Shown here: in pieces, positions 44,720 to 54,588 of the stretch
How the letters are laid out: the number at the start of each line of letters is the position of its first letter
Position numbering within the stretch: the stretch's first letter is position 1
DNA from: Acidimicrobiales bacterium
GTDB taxonomy: Bacteria; Actinomycetota; Acidimicrobiia; Acidimicrobiales; JAHEJN01
Length of the DNA: 64,000 bases
Direction of reading: 5' to 3'
Assembly: GCA_024638845.1 (NCBI GenBank)
Contig: JAHEJN010000005.1
Span: forward strand, 18,916 to 82,915
The notes under the pieces: generated by a model
Told to the model about the DNA's origin: nothing
The model's input: the letters and a program-made list of their open reading frames with translations, nothing else
The model's database searches: none
Made by a program: the position numbers and the translations under genes

Positions 44720-45361
44720 TCACGCCCCGCACGCGTCGAGAGCGATCTCGATACCGGCGGTCATCTGGGTCGTGTCCCGATCGAACAGGACGAAGTCGGT
44801 GAACGGCACGCTGGTGGCGAGCGAGTTCCAGGTGCATTGGCAGAAGTCGGCCTGCGATTCGCCCGCGTTGTCGATGCAGGCCTCCATGAAGTTCGTTTCG
44901 ACCTCTTCGGTGTAACCGGCGAGCCACTCGTCGCTCTCGATGTCGAGGAGCTCGGGGGCCACGTCGGCCGCCGGCCCGACTCCGCAGTACTGCGAGACGA
45001 TGTCGTCGTACTGCCCGCCGCAGCTTCCACCGAAGGCTTCGTACTCGCTGTCGAATGGCGAGTCGGCGTACAGCGCGTCGCAAGCGTCCATGTCGCCGGC
45101 GGCGCAGTCGTCGTAGAGACCGTCGAGGTAAGGGTCGGAGCCGTAGGTGCCGACCGCAGGGATGTCGCCGACCCCCTCGCCGAGCCCGGGGGTCGCCTCC
45201 GGAGTGGCTGAGGGCTCGGGCGTCGGCTCCTGCGTGGGTTCCACCGCCGGTTCGGTCGGCCCGGGAGTCGGTTCGGCGACGCTGACCTCGACGCCGACCT
45301 CGCCGCCGCACGAGGCCGCGATCATCACCGCAACAATCGCCACGACCACCACTCGCCCCAC
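44720..45361 (-). CDS. Cys-rich secreted lipoprotein with Pro/Thr linker
   Basis: The protein starts with a hydrophobic signal and lipobox (VVVVAIVAVMIAASC), then a PT/EP-rich linker (PTEPAVEPTQEPTPEPSATP). Two small domains follow: a Cys-bearing actinobacterial motif (YDDCAAGDMDACDALYADSP and GSCGG), and a C-terminal region with ACIDNAG and CQCTWN. About eight cysteines could pair outside the membrane. The GTG at 45361 is preferred because GGGAGG then lies 8 nt upstream; the GTG at 45370 is too close. Function unknown. Confidence 0.75.
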   Translation of the reverse strand: MGRVVVVAIVAVMIAASCGGEVGVEVSVAEPTPGPTEPAVEPTQEPTPEPSATPEATPGLGEGVGDIPAVGTYGSDPYLDGLYDDCAAGDMDACDALYADSPFDSEYEAFGGSCGGQYDDIVSQYCGVGPAADVAPELLDIESDEWLAGYTEEVETNFMEACIDNAGESQADFCQCTWNSLATSVPFTDFVLFDRDTTQMTAGIEIALDACGA

Positions 45362-45370
45362 GGCGACCAC

Positions 45371-45501
45371 CTCCCGTGGCCACGAGTCTACGAAGGTGTC
45401 GACGGCGAACCGGGTACCTCGTCGCTCGGCAGGGAGCCGCCGCTCGCTAACCTCACAGCGCGAAGCCGAACCGACGATGCGTGAGGCCCAACGGAAGCGA
45501 C
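45371..45501. promoter_or_regulatory. Divergent promoter region between the lipoprotein and icd genes
   Basis: The gap holds TAGACT on the minus strand for the lipoprotein gene and TAACCT on the plus strand (about 45448) for icd. CGGAAG sits before the icd ATG. Nothing else is recognised. Confidence 0.35.
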
Positions 45502-47736
45502 ATGACTGACACGACCCCCAAGATCATCTACACCAAGACCGACGAAGCACCCGCGCTCGCCACCGCGTCGCTCCTACCCATCATCGAGGTGTTCGCGTCG
45601 GCGGCCGACGTCGTCGTCGAAACCCGCGACATCTCGTTGGCCCGGCGCATCCTCGCCAACCTCGCCGACTGGTTGCCCGAACACCAGCGCGCCAACGACG
45701 ATCTCGCCGAGCTGGGCGAGCTCGCCACCCGGCCCGAGGCCAACATCATCAAGCTGCCGAACATCTCGGCGTCGGTGCCCCAGCTCAAGGCGGCGGTGAC
45801 CGAGCTCCAGGAGAAGGGGTTTGCGCTCCCCGACTACCCCGACGAGCCCGAGACCGACGACGAGCGGGCCGTCCGCCGGCAGTACGACCGCGTGAAGGGC
45901 AGCGCCGTGAATCCGGTGCTCCGCGAGGGCAACTCCGACCGCCGGGCACCGAGGGCCGTGAAGGAGTACGCGCGCAAGTACCCGCATCCGATGGGCGCCT
46001 GGTCCGCCGGCTCCCTCACCCACGTGGCCACCATGAGTCATGGCGACTTCGCCCACAACGAGCAGTCGGTCACGGTCGATGCGGGCACCACCGTCGCGGT
46101 CAACCACGTCGCCATCGACGGAACCGTGACCCCGCTGCGCGACCCGATCGCGCTCGAGGCCGGCGAGATCATCGACGCCACGGTGATGGAGAAGCAGGCG
46201 TTGGTCGACTTCCTGGCCGAGCAGATCGACGATGCCGCCGCCAAGGGCGTGCTGTTCTCCGTGCACCTCAAAGCCACGATGATGAAGGTGTCCGATCCGC
46301 TGATATTCGGTCACGTCGTGAAGACCTTCTTCGCCGACGTATTCGCCGACCATGCCGCCGAGCTCGACTCGGTCGACGCCGACCCCAACAACGGCCTGGC
46401 GAGCGTCCTCGCGTCGATCGCCGACCTGCCGGCCGACCAAGCCGACGCGATTCGTGCCGACATCGAGGCCACCTATGCTCGCCGACCCGGTGTGGCGATG
46501 GTCAACTCCGACAAGGGAATCAGCAACCTGCACGTGCCCAGCGACGTGATCGTCGATGCGTCGATGCCGGCCATGATCCGCTCGTCGGGGAAGATGTGGA
46601 ACGCAGCCGGCGAGCTCCAGGACGCCAAGGCGGTCATCCCCGACAGCAGCTACGCCGGGATCTACCAGGTGGTGATCGACGACTGCCGAGCCCACGGCGC
46701 CTACGACCCGGTGACGATGGGATCGGTGTCCAATGTCGGCCTGATGGCCCAGAAGGCCGAGGAGTACGGCAGTCACGACAAGACCTTCGAGATCGCGACG
46801 GCAGGTGTCGTGCAGCTCGTCGACGCCGACGGCGGTGTGCTCACCGAGCACACGGTCGCGCCAGGCGATATCTGGCGTGCGAACCAGGTCAAGGACAGTG
46901 CCGTACGCGATTGGGTGAAACTCGCGGTCACCCGCGCCCGCGCCACCGGTGCGCCGGCGGTGTTCTGGCTCGACGCCGCCCGCGCCCACGACGCCCAGCT
47001 GATCGCGAAAGTGCGGCGATACCTCGGCGATCACGACACCGACGGCCTCACCATCGAGATCATGTCGCCCATCGATGCCACCCGGTACTCCGTCGATCGC
47101 ATCCGCGAGGGCCTCGACACGATCTCGGTCACCGGCAACGTCTTGCGCGACTACAACACCGACCTGTTCCCCATCCTCGAGGTGGGCACCAGCGCCAAGA
47201 TGCTCTCCATCGTGCCGCTGATGAACGGCGGAGGGCTGTTCGAGACCGGCGCCGGAGGCTCGGCTCCGAAACACGTGCAGCAATTCCTCGCCGAGAACCA
47301 CCTGCGGTGGGATTCACTCGGTGAGTTCCTCGCCCTGGCGGTGTCACTCGAGCACCTGGCCGAGGCCACGGGGAACCACAGGGCCGCCGTGGTGGCCGAC
47401 GCGCTCGACGTCGCCACCGAACGGTTGCTCGACGAGGGCAAGTCACCGTCGCGCGAGGTCAACGAGCTCGACAACAGGGGAAGCCACTTCTACCTCGCCC
47501 TGTTCTGGGCGACGGAACTCACGGCGCAGTCCGACGACGCCGAGCTGGCATCGCAGTTCGGTCCGCTGGCGGCGCTCCTGGCCGACAACGAGACGGTCAT
47601 CGTCGACGAGCTCAACGCCGTCCAGGGCCACCCGGTCGACATCGGCGGCTACTACCAGCCCGACCCGGCGCTGGTCACAGCAGCCATGCGTCCCAGCGTC
47701 ACGTTCAACCGTGTCCTTTCCGCTCTCGACCGCTGA
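45502..47736 (+). CDS. icd: Monomeric NADP-dependent isocitrate dehydrogenase
   Basis: The ATG at 45502 follows CGGAAG. The 744-residue length and sequence match the monomeric IDH class: [14 protein letters not shown] at the start, [65 protein letters not shown] and [16 protein letters not shown]. It converts isocitrate to 2-oxoglutarate and makes NADPH. It stands alone, not in an operon with sdh or suc. Confidence 0.97.
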   Translation: MTDTTPKIIYTKTDEAPALATASLLPIIEVFASAADVVVETRDISLARRILANLADWLPEHQRANDDLAELGELATRPEANIIKLPNISASVPQLKAAVTELQEKGFALPDYPDEPETDDERAVRRQYDRVKGSAVNPVLREGNSDRRAPRAVKEYARKYPHPMGAWSAGSLTHVATMSHGDFAHNEQSVTVDAGTTVAVNHVAIDGTVTPLRDPIALEAGEIIDATVMEKQALVDFLAEQIDDAAAKGVLFSVHLKATMMKVSDPLIFGHVVKTFFADVFADHAAELDSVDADPNNGLASVLASIADLPADQADAIRADIEATYARRPGVAMVNSDKGISNLHVPSDVIVDASMPAMIRSSGKMWNAAGELQDAKAVIPDSSYAGIYQVVIDDCRAHGAYDPVTMGSVSNVGLMAQKAEEYGSHDKTFEIATAGVVQLVDADGGVLTEHTVAPGDIWRANQVKDSAVRDWVKLAVTRARATGAPAVFWLDAARAHDAQLIAKVRRYLGDHDTDGLTIEIMSPIDATRYSVDRIREGLDTISVTGNVLRDYNTDLFPILEVGTSAKMLSIVPLMNGGGLFETGAGGSAPKHVQQFLAENHLRWDSLGEFLALAVSLEHLAEATGNHRAAVVADALDVATERLLDEGKSPSREVNELDNRGSHFYLALFWATELTAQSDDAELASQFGPLAALLADNETVIVDELNAVQGHPVDIGGYYQPDPALVTAAMRPSVTFNRVLSALDR

Positions 47737-47762
47737 TCACCGAGCCGTCGGTCGACACGCGA

Positions 47763-48623
47763 TCAATCGGCGGTCGTGGCTTCGGCCGCAGCCACGGTGT
47801 TGGCCATGAGCATGGCCCGGGTCATGGGCCCCACCCCGCCGATGCGGGGTGAGAGCCAGCCCGCGACATCGGCGACCTCATCGGCCACGTCGCTCACCAG
47901 CTTGGCGCCCTCGAAGCTGACGCCCGCGGCGACCACCGCCGCTCCCGGCTTCACCATGTCAGCGGTGATCAATCGGGGCGATCCTGCCGCCGCCACGAGG
48001 ACGTCGGCTTGGCGGGTGTAGACGCCGATGTCGCCCACGCCGGTGTGGACCACGGTGACGGCGGCGTTGGCATTGCGCAGCTTGAGGGTGAGCAGATTGG
48101 CGAGCGGTCGACCGATGGTGAGCCCGCGCCCCACGATCACCACATGACGGCCCGGTATCTCCACGCCGAATCGCTCCAGCAGGAGCTGGATTCCCGCCGG
48201 CGTGCACGCGAGAGGAGCGTCGACTCCCTGCACGAGCTTGCCGAGGTTGACCGGGTGGAGCCCGTCGGCGTCCTTGGCCGGATCGACCCGGAGGAGTGCC
48301 GCTTCGTAGTCGAGACCCGGAGGAAACGGGTACTGGATGATGTACGCGTGGATGGCGGGATCGGAGTTGAGATCGTCGACGACGGCGTCGATCTCGGACT
48401 GCGGGGTGTCGGCCGGCAGCTTCGTCTCGCGTGAGTGCATGCCGAGCTCGGTGCTGTCGCGGTGCTTCATGGCGACGTAGTTGGCCGACGGCCCGTCATC
48501 GCCGACCAGAACCGTGCCCAACCCCGGGACGATGTCCCGGTCGGCCAACGCGCGTATGCGCTCGCGAAGTTCGGCCTTGATCTCCGAGGCCAGGAGCTCG
48601 CCGTCGAGGGTGATGGCTGTCAT
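47763..48623 (-). CDS. folD: Bifunctional methylenetetrahydrofolate dehydrogenase/cyclohydrolase
   Basis: The start is set at the ATG at 48623 ([19 protein letters not shown]); the longer ORF runs into purH. The 286-residue protein has the YxxxK pair in [39 protein letters not shown] and the nucleotide site [18 protein letters not shown]. It interconverts methylene-, methenyl- and formyl-tetrahydrofolate. The usual QLPLP loop reads QYPFP here, a mild change near the active site. It ends a purN-purH-folD unit that makes and uses formyl-folate. Confidence 0.93.
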   Translation of the reverse strand: MTAITLDGELLASEIKAELRERIRALADRDIVPGLGTVLVGDDGPSANYVAMKHRDSTELGMHSRETKLPADTPQSEIDAVVDDLNSDPAIHAYIIQYPFPPGLDYEAALLRVDPAKDADGLHPVNLGKLVQGVDAPLACTPAGIQLLLERFGVEIPGRHVVIVGRGLTIGRPLANLLTLKLRNANAAVTVVHTGVGDIGVYTRQADVLVAAAGSPRLITADMVKPGAAVVAAGVSFEGAKLVSDVADEVADVAGWLSPRIGGVGPMTRAMLMANTVAAAEATTAD

Positions 48624-48642
48624 GGGGAACGGTCCTCTCGGG

Positions 48643-50172
48643 TCAGTGGCGGAAGTGCCGCTCGGCCGTGAAGACCATGGCCATGTTCGCCTCGTTGGCC
48701 GCAACGATCACCTCGTCGTCGCGAATCGAGCCACCGGGCTGGATCACCGCGGTGCATCCGGCGTCGATCGCCGCTTCGAGCCCATCGCTGAACGGGAAGA
48801 ACGCGTCGCTGGCACAGACTCCGCCGGCGGCGCGTCCGTCGGCCTTCTCGGCGGCGATGCGTCCGGCGTCGCGACGGTTCTGCTGACCGGCCCCGATCCC
48901 GACCGCCTGGCGATCCTTGGCCAACACGATCGTGTTCGACATCACGCGGGCCACGACCCGCCACGCGAAGTCGAGATCGGCCCACTCGGCGTCGGTCGGC
49001 TCACGCTCGGTGGCGACCGTCCACTCGTCGCGCCCGGCGATGATGCGGTCGGCCGTCTGCACGAGGAGACCACCCGAGATCGACCGCATGTCGAGAACCT
49101 CCGACGGTGGTGGGTCGGCCTCGATCACGCGGAGGTTCTTCTTCGCCTGCAGCGCCTCGAGGGCGTCGGCTTCGTACTCGGGGGCGACAATGACCTCGGT
49201 GAAGCGGCCGGCCATGGCCGCGACCATCGCGGCGGTGACCGGACGGTTCGTGGCGATGATCCCACCGAAGGCCGAGACCGGGTCGCATGCGTCGGCGCGC
49301 CGATAGGCCTCGGCCACGGTGGCGGCGACCGCGAGGCCGCAGGGGTTGGCGTGCTTGATCACCGCCACTGTGGGGTCGCCGCTGATCGACCAGGCGAGGC
49401 GCCACGCGGCCTCGGTGTCGTAGAGGTTGAGGTACGAGAGCTGTTTGCCGTTGTGCTGCACCGCCGTGTCCCACCATCCGCCACCGCTGGTCAGCCGGTA
49501 GCGCGCACCGACCTGGTGAGGGTTCTCCCCGTAGCGCAGATCCTGGACTCGGTCGAGGGTGAGATGCAGGGAGTCGGGAAGCGGATCGTCGGAGTCGGTG
49601 GTCTCGTCGGTGTCGTCGAGCCAGGCGACGATGGCCGCGTCGTAGGCAGCAGTGTGGGCGAACGCAGCGCGCGCCAGGCGGCGTCGGGTGGCCGCGCTCA
49701 GCCCACCGCCGGTGCGGAGCTCGTCGAGCACGGCGTCGTAGTCGTCGGGAGTGGTGAGAATGCCCACGGAATCGTGGTTCTTGGCGGCTGCACGCACCAT
49801 GGTGGGACCACCGATGTCGATCATCTCGATCGACGGCTCGGCGTCGAACGGATACAGGTTCGACACGACCAGGTCGATGGGCGCGATACCGCGCTCGGCA
49901 AGGGTCTCCAGGTGTTGGGGCTTGGACCGATCGGCGAGGATGCCGCCGTGAATGCCGGGATGCAGGGTCTTGACCCGGCCATCGAGCATCTCGGGCGCCT
50001 GGGTGACCTCGGCGACCTCGAGTACGGGCAGGCCGGCATCGACGAGGACGCGAAACGTGCCTCCGCTCGACACGAGCTCCCAGCCGAGGTCGACCAGGCC
50101 GGCGGCCAGGTCGACGACGCCGGACTTGTCGAACACCGAGAGGAGGGCGCGGGGGGACGGATCGGTGGTCAC
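48643..50172 (-). CDS. purH: Bifunctional AICAR formyltransferase/IMP cyclohydrolase
   Basis: The GTG at 50172 overlaps the purN stop by 4 nt; the longer ORF upstream reads through purN. The 509-residue enzyme has the IMP cyclohydrolase domain first ([46 protein letters not shown]) and the transformylase domain second ([47 protein letters not shown]). It performs the last two steps of IMP synthesis using formyl-folate supplied with FolD. Confidence 0.96.
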   Translation of the reverse strand: MTTDPSPRALLSVFDKSGVVDLAAGLVDLGWELVSSGGTFRVLVDAGLPVLEVAEVTQAPEMLDGRVKTLHPGIHGGILADRSKPQHLETLAERGIAPIDLVVSNLYPFDAEPSIEMIDIGGPTMVRAAAKNHDSVGILTTPDDYDAVLDELRTGGGLSAATRRRLARAAFAHTAAYDAAIVAWLDDTDETTDSDDPLPDSLHLTLDRVQDLRYGENPHQVGARYRLTSGGGWWDTAVQHNGKQLSYLNLYDTEAAWRLAWSISGDPTVAVIKHANPCGLAVAATVAEAYRRADACDPVSAFGGIIATNRPVTAAMVAAMAGRFTEVIVAPEYEADALEALQAKKNLRVIEADPPPSEVLDMRSISGGLLVQTADRIIAGRDEWTVATEREPTDAEWADLDFAWRVVARVMSNTIVLAKDRQAVGIGAGQQNRRDAGRIAAEKADGRAAGGVCASDAFFPFSDGLEAAIDAGCTAVIQPGGSIRDDEVIVAANEANMAMVFTAERHFRH

Positions 50173-50732
50173 AGGACGATGCCTCGTTCGAGTATGGCGA
50201 GCAGGGTTTCGGGATAGAGCCGGCGCTCGACCGCCTTGATGCGCTCGTGCAGCGTGGAGACCGTGTCGTCGGCGTGCACCGTCACCGCCTCCTGGGCGAG
50301 GATGGGCCCGGCGTCGACCTCGAGGGTTGCGACGTGCACCGTGCAGCCGGTGACTTTCACGCCGTAGGCCAACGCATCGTCGACCGCGTGCCAGCCGGGA
50401 AAGGCGGGCAGCAACGCCGGGTGGGTGTTCACGATGTGACCGGGGAAGCGGTCGTGGATCGGCTGGTCGAGAATGGTGCCGAAGCCGGCCATCGCGATCA
50501 GCTCGATCTCGGCGAGCTCGAGCAGCTCCCGCAGTTGCCAGGTGTAGGCCGTTCGGTCGAAGGCGGGACCATACGACGACCGTTCGAGGAGCCGGGCCGG
50601 GATCTGATGGGTCGCGGCCACCTCGAGTGCGGGACATGGCCGGTCGGTCACGACGAGACCGACCGGTACCTCGGCGCCAACCATGGCGTCGAGGATGGTG
50701 CCACTTCCCGACGCGAGCACTGCCAGTTTCAC
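50169..50732 (-). CDS. purN: Phosphoribosylglycinamide formyltransferase
   Basis: The GTG at 50732 starts VKLAVLASGSGTILDAM, the family's N-terminal strand and phosphate loop. TAGGTT 7 nt upstream supports it. The 187-residue protein has the catalytic region IVNTHPALLPAFPGWHAVDDAL and TGCTVHVATLEVDAGPILAQE. It formylates GAR in purine synthesis. It is the first gene of a purN-purH-folD unit. The usual Asn of the active site (AGFMRIL) appears as AGFGTIL, a variant loop. Confidence 0.9.
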   Translation of the reverse strand: MKLAVLASGSGTILDAMVGAEVPVGLVVTDRPCPALEVAATHQIPARLLERSSYGPAFDRTAYTWQLRELLELAEIELIAMAGFGTILDQPIHDRFPGHIVNTHPALLPAFPGWHAVDDALAYGVKVTGCTVHVATLEVDAGPILAQEAVTVHADDTVSTLHERIKAVERRLYPETLLAILERGIVL

Positions 50733-50739
50733 GGGGGCG

Positions 50740-50745
50740 AACCTA
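50740..50745 (-). promoter_or_regulatory. Candidate -10 box TAGGTT for the purN-purH-folD transcript
   Basis: TAGGTT lies 7 nt before the purN GTG at 50732; no ribosome binding site is visible between. Confidence 0.5.
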
Positions 50746-50839
50746 CCAGCGCGGATTGCAGCGTCGTCGAGTCGCTCCCCCCTCGACCGAAACCGATTAC
50801 GGTTGGAGCACATCGTCACAAAGGGGGGCGTGGAGCATC

Positions 50840-51274
50840 ATGGACATGAAACCACCGGCAATGATGAAACTCGGAGGAGGTGCACTGCTCTTCATCGGCT
50901 CGTTCCTCGACTGGTACGGGGCCTCCGAAGGCGGGTTCAGCCTCGGATTCTCGGGCACCGACGTCGACTTCAACGGCCTGCAGGGGATCTTCGCCCTGCT
51001 CATCGGCCTGGCAATCGCCGCCGTCGCCGGGCTTCGCGCCTTTGCGCCTCAGGTGAACATCCCGGCCGCGATCGCCGGGTTCTCACTCGACAAGCTGCTG
51101 TTCATGTTGGGCATCGGTGTCTTCCTCATGTGCTTCGGTGGACTGTTCCTGAGCGCCGGCCCACTCGGACCGAAGATCGGGCTGTTCCTGTGCACGATCG
51201 GAGCTGCGCTCGCCGTGATCGGCTCGTTCATGGAGAGCAAGGAAACGTCAACCGCCCCGGCCACGAGCTTCTAG
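50840..51274 (+). CDS. Small four-helix membrane protein, first of a tandem pair
   Basis: The 144-residue protein starts at the ATG at 50840 with GGAG just upstream and a TACGGT box about 40 nt before it. Four hydrophobic helices are seen (GGGALLFIGSFLDWYG, IFALLIGLAIAAVAGL, LLFMLGIGVFLMCFGG, IGLFLCTIGAALAVIGSFM). It ends in a short Ser/Thr tail with a terminal Phe. No named family is recognised. It is related to the next gene: same helix order, GGGxLLFI..SFLxW motif and tail. Confidence 0.7.
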   Translation: MDMKPPAMMKLGGGALLFIGSFLDWYGASEGGFSLGFSGTDVDFNGLQGIFALLIGLAIAAVAGLRAFAPQVNIPAAIAGFSLDKLLFMLGIGVFLMCFGGLFLSAGPLGPKIGLFLCTIGAALAVIGSFMESKETSTAPATSF

Positions 51275-51283
51275 GAGACGACC

Positions 51284-51688
51284 ATGGACGATCTCAAGCC
51301 CAGCGCCATCGCCCTGCTCGGCGGCGGCGGCCTGCTCTTCATCAGTAGCTTCCTCAAGTGGCGCGGAGACCAGACCGGCATCAGCTTCGACGCCGCCGGC
51401 GCTCAAGGTCTCATCTGCCTCGTCATCGGGGCCGCAGTGGTGATCCTCGTCGCCATTGCGAACTTCGGTGGCAAGTCCACCGACATCAACATCGGCGGAC
51501 TCACGACCAACGACGTGTATCTCACCCTCGGCCTCACGGCCTTCCTCATCACCTTCGGTCTGCAGTTGGCCGACAGTGCGAAGTTCGGCCTCTTCGTCGG
51601 ATGGGTCGGTGCGGCCGCCATAATCGTCGGCGCCTTCATGGACTCGAGGTCCGACTCGACGGCCACCACGCCACCCACCCCGTTCTAG
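51284..51688 (+). CDS. Small four-helix membrane protein, second of a tandem pair
   Basis: The 134-residue protein follows the first after 9 nt and is clearly its paralogue: LLGGGGLLFISSFLKWRG, LICLVIGAAVVILVAIANF, VYLTLGLTAFLITFGLQL and FGLFVGWVGAAAIIVGAFMDSRSDST, then a TPPTPF tail. The pair probably arose by duplication and may form a hetero-oligomer. Function unknown. Confidence 0.7.
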   Translation: MDDLKPSAIALLGGGGLLFISSFLKWRGDQTGISFDAAGAQGLICLVIGAAVVILVAIANFGGKSTDINIGGLTTNDVYLTLGLTAFLITFGLQLADSAKFGLFVGWVGAAAIIVGAFMDSRSDSTATTPPTPF

Positions 51689-51732
51689 CCACCGCTGGCT
51701 CCCCACCGCGCGTGGTCGACCGGCCGCCGCCG

Positions 51733-52737
51733 TCAGTCGGCTTCGGGAACGCGGGCACCCACCAGCACGGCGTCGGAGGGCACCAGCACGTGGGGGCCCA
51801 CCATCGTGTGCCCCTCGATCGAGGCACCCGCAGCCACCGTGGCGCCGGGGCCCACGATGCTGTCGCTCACCTGCGCCCCCGCGGCGACCGTGGCCCCGTC
51901 CATCACGACCGACCGCCGCACCGATGCGTGGGGCCCGACCGTGCAGCCGGCACCGACCACCGCCTGATCGATCACCGCACTCGAGTCGACGCTCGCACCG
52001 TCGCCGATCGGGTCGATGGGGTCGGACCACGCGCCGGCGAGGGCATCGAGGTTCACCTGGAGATAGGTCTCGGGCGTGCCGGCATCGACCCAGTAGCCGT
52101 CGTGGTGAAACCCGTTCAGCTCCCCGCGAGCGACGAGCGCAGGAAAGGTGGACCGCTCGATCGAGACGGCTTCGCCGTCGGGAATGAGGTCGAGGACCCT
52201 CGGCTCGAGCACATAGGTCCCGGCGTTGATGAGATTCGACGGTGCTTCGTGCCGAGGCGGTTTCTCGACGAACCCGACCACGCGATTTGCCTCGTCGATG
52301 GACACGACGCCGAAGCGTGACGGATCGTCGACCGACACGAGGTGCATGGTGGCCGCCCCCCCGGCGGCGCGATGGCGGTCGACCTGGTCGCGGACGTCGA
52401 GCGAGGTGATGACGTCGCCGTTGATGGCAACGAAGGTGTCGGCGATCCCGGCCCGAGTGGCGGCGAACCGGATGGCGCCTGCCGTGTCGAGCGGATACGG
52501 ATCGACCGCATAGTCGACCTCGAGTCCTCCGATCCTGGCATCGGGCCATCGCTCGCGGAACACCTCCGGCCGGTATCCGAGTGACAGAACGGCCCGGGTG
52601 ATTCCCTGCGCGGCCAGACGGGCGAGGACGACCTCGAGCATGGTCGCATGACCGATCGGGAGCATCTGCTTCGGTATCTCGCTCGTGAGAGGCCGCAGCC
52701 TCGTACCGAACCCGCCGACGAGCACCACAGCATCCAT
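51733..52737 (-). CDS. NDP-sugar nucleotidyltransferase (mannose-1-phosphate guanylyltransferase-like)
   Basis: The 334-residue protein has the nucleotidyltransferase start AVVLVGGFGTRLRPLT with PKQMLPIG, the metal site in AINGDVITSLD and FVEKPPRH. A C-terminal left-handed beta-helix of hexapeptide repeats (VDSSAVIDQAVVGAGCTVGPHASV, GATVAAGAQV) ends it. It joins a sugar-1-phosphate to NTP for cell-envelope glycans. GDP-mannose is the likelier product, but dTDP- or UDP-glucose cannot be excluded. Confidence 0.85.
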   Translation of the reverse strand: MDAVVLVGGFGTRLRPLTSEIPKQMLPIGHATMLEVVLARLAAQGITRAVLSLGYRPEVFRERWPDARIGGLEVDYAVDPYPLDTAGAIRFAATRAGIADTFVAINGDVITSLDVRDQVDRHRAAGGAATMHLVSVDDPSRFGVVSIDEANRVVGFVEKPPRHEAPSNLINAGTYVLEPRVLDLIPDGEAVSIERSTFPALVARGELNGFHHDGYWVDAGTPETYLQVNLDALAGAWSDPIDPIGDGASVDSSAVIDQAVVGAGCTVGPHASVRRSVVMDGATVAAGAQVSDSIVGPGATVAAGASIEGHTMVGPHVLVPSDAVLVGARVPEAD

Positions 52738-52818
52738 GGCTGTAGTGATACCAGGTCGAAGGGCTCAACCCACATGGGCTGGGTAGATCATCCTGTGGGC
52801 CGATTCGCCCAGAGCCGT

Positions 52819-52824
52819 TAGCTT
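52819..52824 (+). promoter_or_regulatory. Candidate -10 box TAGCTT for the OmpA-family gene
   Basis: TAGCTT ends 6 nt before the ATG at 52831. Confidence 0.5.
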
Positions 52825-52830
52825 GGCCAC

Positions 52831-53658
52831 ATGAAGCGAATCCCTGCGTTGGCGCTGTTCGCCATCGCCGCTCTCATCGGCGCCGGGCTCGTGGCCCTTT
52901 TCATCACCCTCAGTGACGACGACAGCTCCGGCGGCGACCAGACGACGCCTGCTGCGGCTCAACCGACACCGGCTGCGACTCCGACCGCCCAACCCACCCC
53001 CGACACCGAACCCCCGACCCCCACGGTCGAGCCGACTCCGGCACCCGAGCCGACCGCCACGACCGAACCGACACCCACACCCACAGCCGAGCCGACCCCC
53101 ACGACCGAACCGACAGCCGAACCGCTGCCCGAGGGCGTCGAGGAATCGCGGGCCTTCGTGAAGGACGGCCAGATCGTGCTCGAGGGAGCGGTGCCCGACG
53201 AGGCGAGCGCCGAGGAGATCGTGGCCCTCGCCGCATCGATCCTCGGCCCCGAGAACGTGATCAACAACTACGTGATCGACCCCCGGGCCGGCGACCCCAA
53301 CCTGGGGAACATCCGTGTCGACGACACCGTGTTGTTCGCCACCAACAGTGCCGAGATCGCGCCTGACTTCGAGCCCCTCCTCGCCCAGGCACTGGCGCTG
53401 ATGTTGACGCGGCCGAGCGTGACCATGACCGTCGAAGGCCACACCGACGACGTCGGCTCCGACGAGAACAACCTGGTCCTGTCACAGGATCGCGCCCAGG
53501 CCGTGGTCGACTGGCTCGTCGACCGAGGGGTCGAACGCAGTCGGCTGACCCCGGTCGGCAAGGGTGAGTCCGACCCGGCCGTCCCCAACACCTCCGAGGC
53601 CAACCGGCAGGTCAACCGCCGGATCCAGGTGTTCATCTTCAATCTGCTGGCCGACTGA
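52831..53658 (+). CDS. OmpA-family peptidoglycan-associated protein with Pro/Thr linker
   Basis: The 275-residue protein has an N-terminal membrane anchor (ALALFAIAALIGAGLVALFITL), a PT/EP-rich linker of about 70 residues, a BON-like segment (VLEGAVPDEASAEEIVALA) and a C-terminal OmpA domain (about 165-275: LFATNSAEIAPD, VEGHTDDVGSDENN, LSQDRAQAVVDWL, NRQVNRRIQV). The OmpA part binds peptidoglycan. The layout resembles the mycobacterial ArfA/OmpATb group. The linker keeps the domain away from the membrane. Confidence 0.88.
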   Translation: MKRIPALALFAIAALIGAGLVALFITLSDDDSSGGDQTTPAAAQPTPAATPTAQPTPDTEPPTPTVEPTPAPEPTATTEPTPTPTAEPTPTTEPTAEPLPEGVEESRAFVKDGQIVLEGAVPDEASAEEIVALAASILGPENVINNYVIDPRAGDPNLGNIRVDDTVLFATNSAEIAPDFEPLLAQALALMLTRPSVTMTVEGHTDDVGSDENNLVLSQDRAQAVVDWLVDRGVERSRLTPVGKGESDPAVPNTSEANRQVNRRIQVFIFNLLAD

Positions 53659-53694
53659 ACCTCATGGGAGTGAGCTCACCGCCCTCGCCCTGAG

Positions 53695-54579
53695 CTAGAG
53701 CGACGCCACGATCTCGACCATGAGCTCTCCGGCCTCGGTGGGGTTGTTCCCGACCTGCACTCCGGCATTCCGCAGCGCTTCCATCTTGGCCTTGGCGGTC
53801 CCCTTGCCGCCCGAAACGATGGCACCGGCGTGGCCCATCTTCTTGCCAGGCGGGGCCGTGACACCGGCGATGTAGCTGCTGACCGGCTTGGTCATGTGGT
53901 GCTTGATGAACTCGGCCGCTTCCTCCTCGGCCGAACCCCCGATCTCGCCGATCATCATGACCGCCTTGGTCTCGGGGTCGGCTTCGAAGGCGCGCAGGCA
54001 GTCGATGAAGCTGGTGCCGGGGACTGGGTCTCCGCCGATGCCGACACAGGTGGTGACACCGATGTCTTTCTGCTTCAGCTCGTAGAGCGCCTGGTAGGTG
54101 AGCGTTCCCGAGCGGCTCACGATGCCGACGGGGCCACCCGGCTTGGCGATGTGGCCGGCGGTTATGCCGATGTTGCACTTGCCCGGGCTGATGATGCCGG
54201 GGCAGTTGGGGCCGAGCAGTCGGGTCCCGGGGAAGTCGCGTGCGAGCTTGTTGTAGAAGTAGGCCTCGTCGTGGGCGGGCACGCCCTCGGTGATGGCAAC
54301 GATGAACTCGATACCGGCTTCGGCCGATTCGATCACTGCGCCGAGGACTCCTGCGGCGGGAATGAAGATGCAGCTTGCCGTCGCGCCGGTGGCCTCCATG
54401 GCCTCGGCGACCGTTGCGTAGATGGGAATGCCGTCGACGTCGGTGCCCGCCTTTTTCGGATGGGTACCCGCTACGACCTGGGTGCCGTAGTCGCGGTTCA
54501 GCGTGCCGTAGTAGCTCCCTTGCGAGCCGGTGAGGCCCTGATAGACGACCTTGGTGTTCTCGTCGACGAAGATGCTCAT
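53695..54579 (-). CDS. sucD: Succinyl-CoA synthetase alpha subunit
   Basis: The 294-residue protein has the CoA-binding start VYQGLTGSQGSYYGTLNRDYGT, the nucleotide and CoA block RLLGPNCPGIISPGKCNIG, and the phospho-histidine segment near the end (GKKMGHAGAIVSGGKGTA). It forms succinate and a nucleoside triphosphate from succinyl-CoA together with SucC. It starts 9 nt after sucC. Confidence 0.96.
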   Translation of the reverse strand: MSIFVDENTKVVYQGLTGSQGSYYGTLNRDYGTQVVAGTHPKKAGTDVDGIPIYATVAEAMEATGATASCIFIPAAGVLGAVIESAEAGIEFIVAITEGVPAHDEAYFYNKLARDFPGTRLLGPNCPGIISPGKCNIGITAGHIAKPGGPVGIVSRSGTLTYQALYELKQKDIGVTTCVGIGGDPVPGTSFIDCLRAFEADPETKAVMMIGEIGGSAEEEAAEFIKHHMTKPVSSYIAGVTAPPGKKMGHAGAIVSGGKGTAKAKMEALRNAGVQVGNNPTEAGELMVEIVASL

Positions 54580-54588
54580 ACCGGTTCC

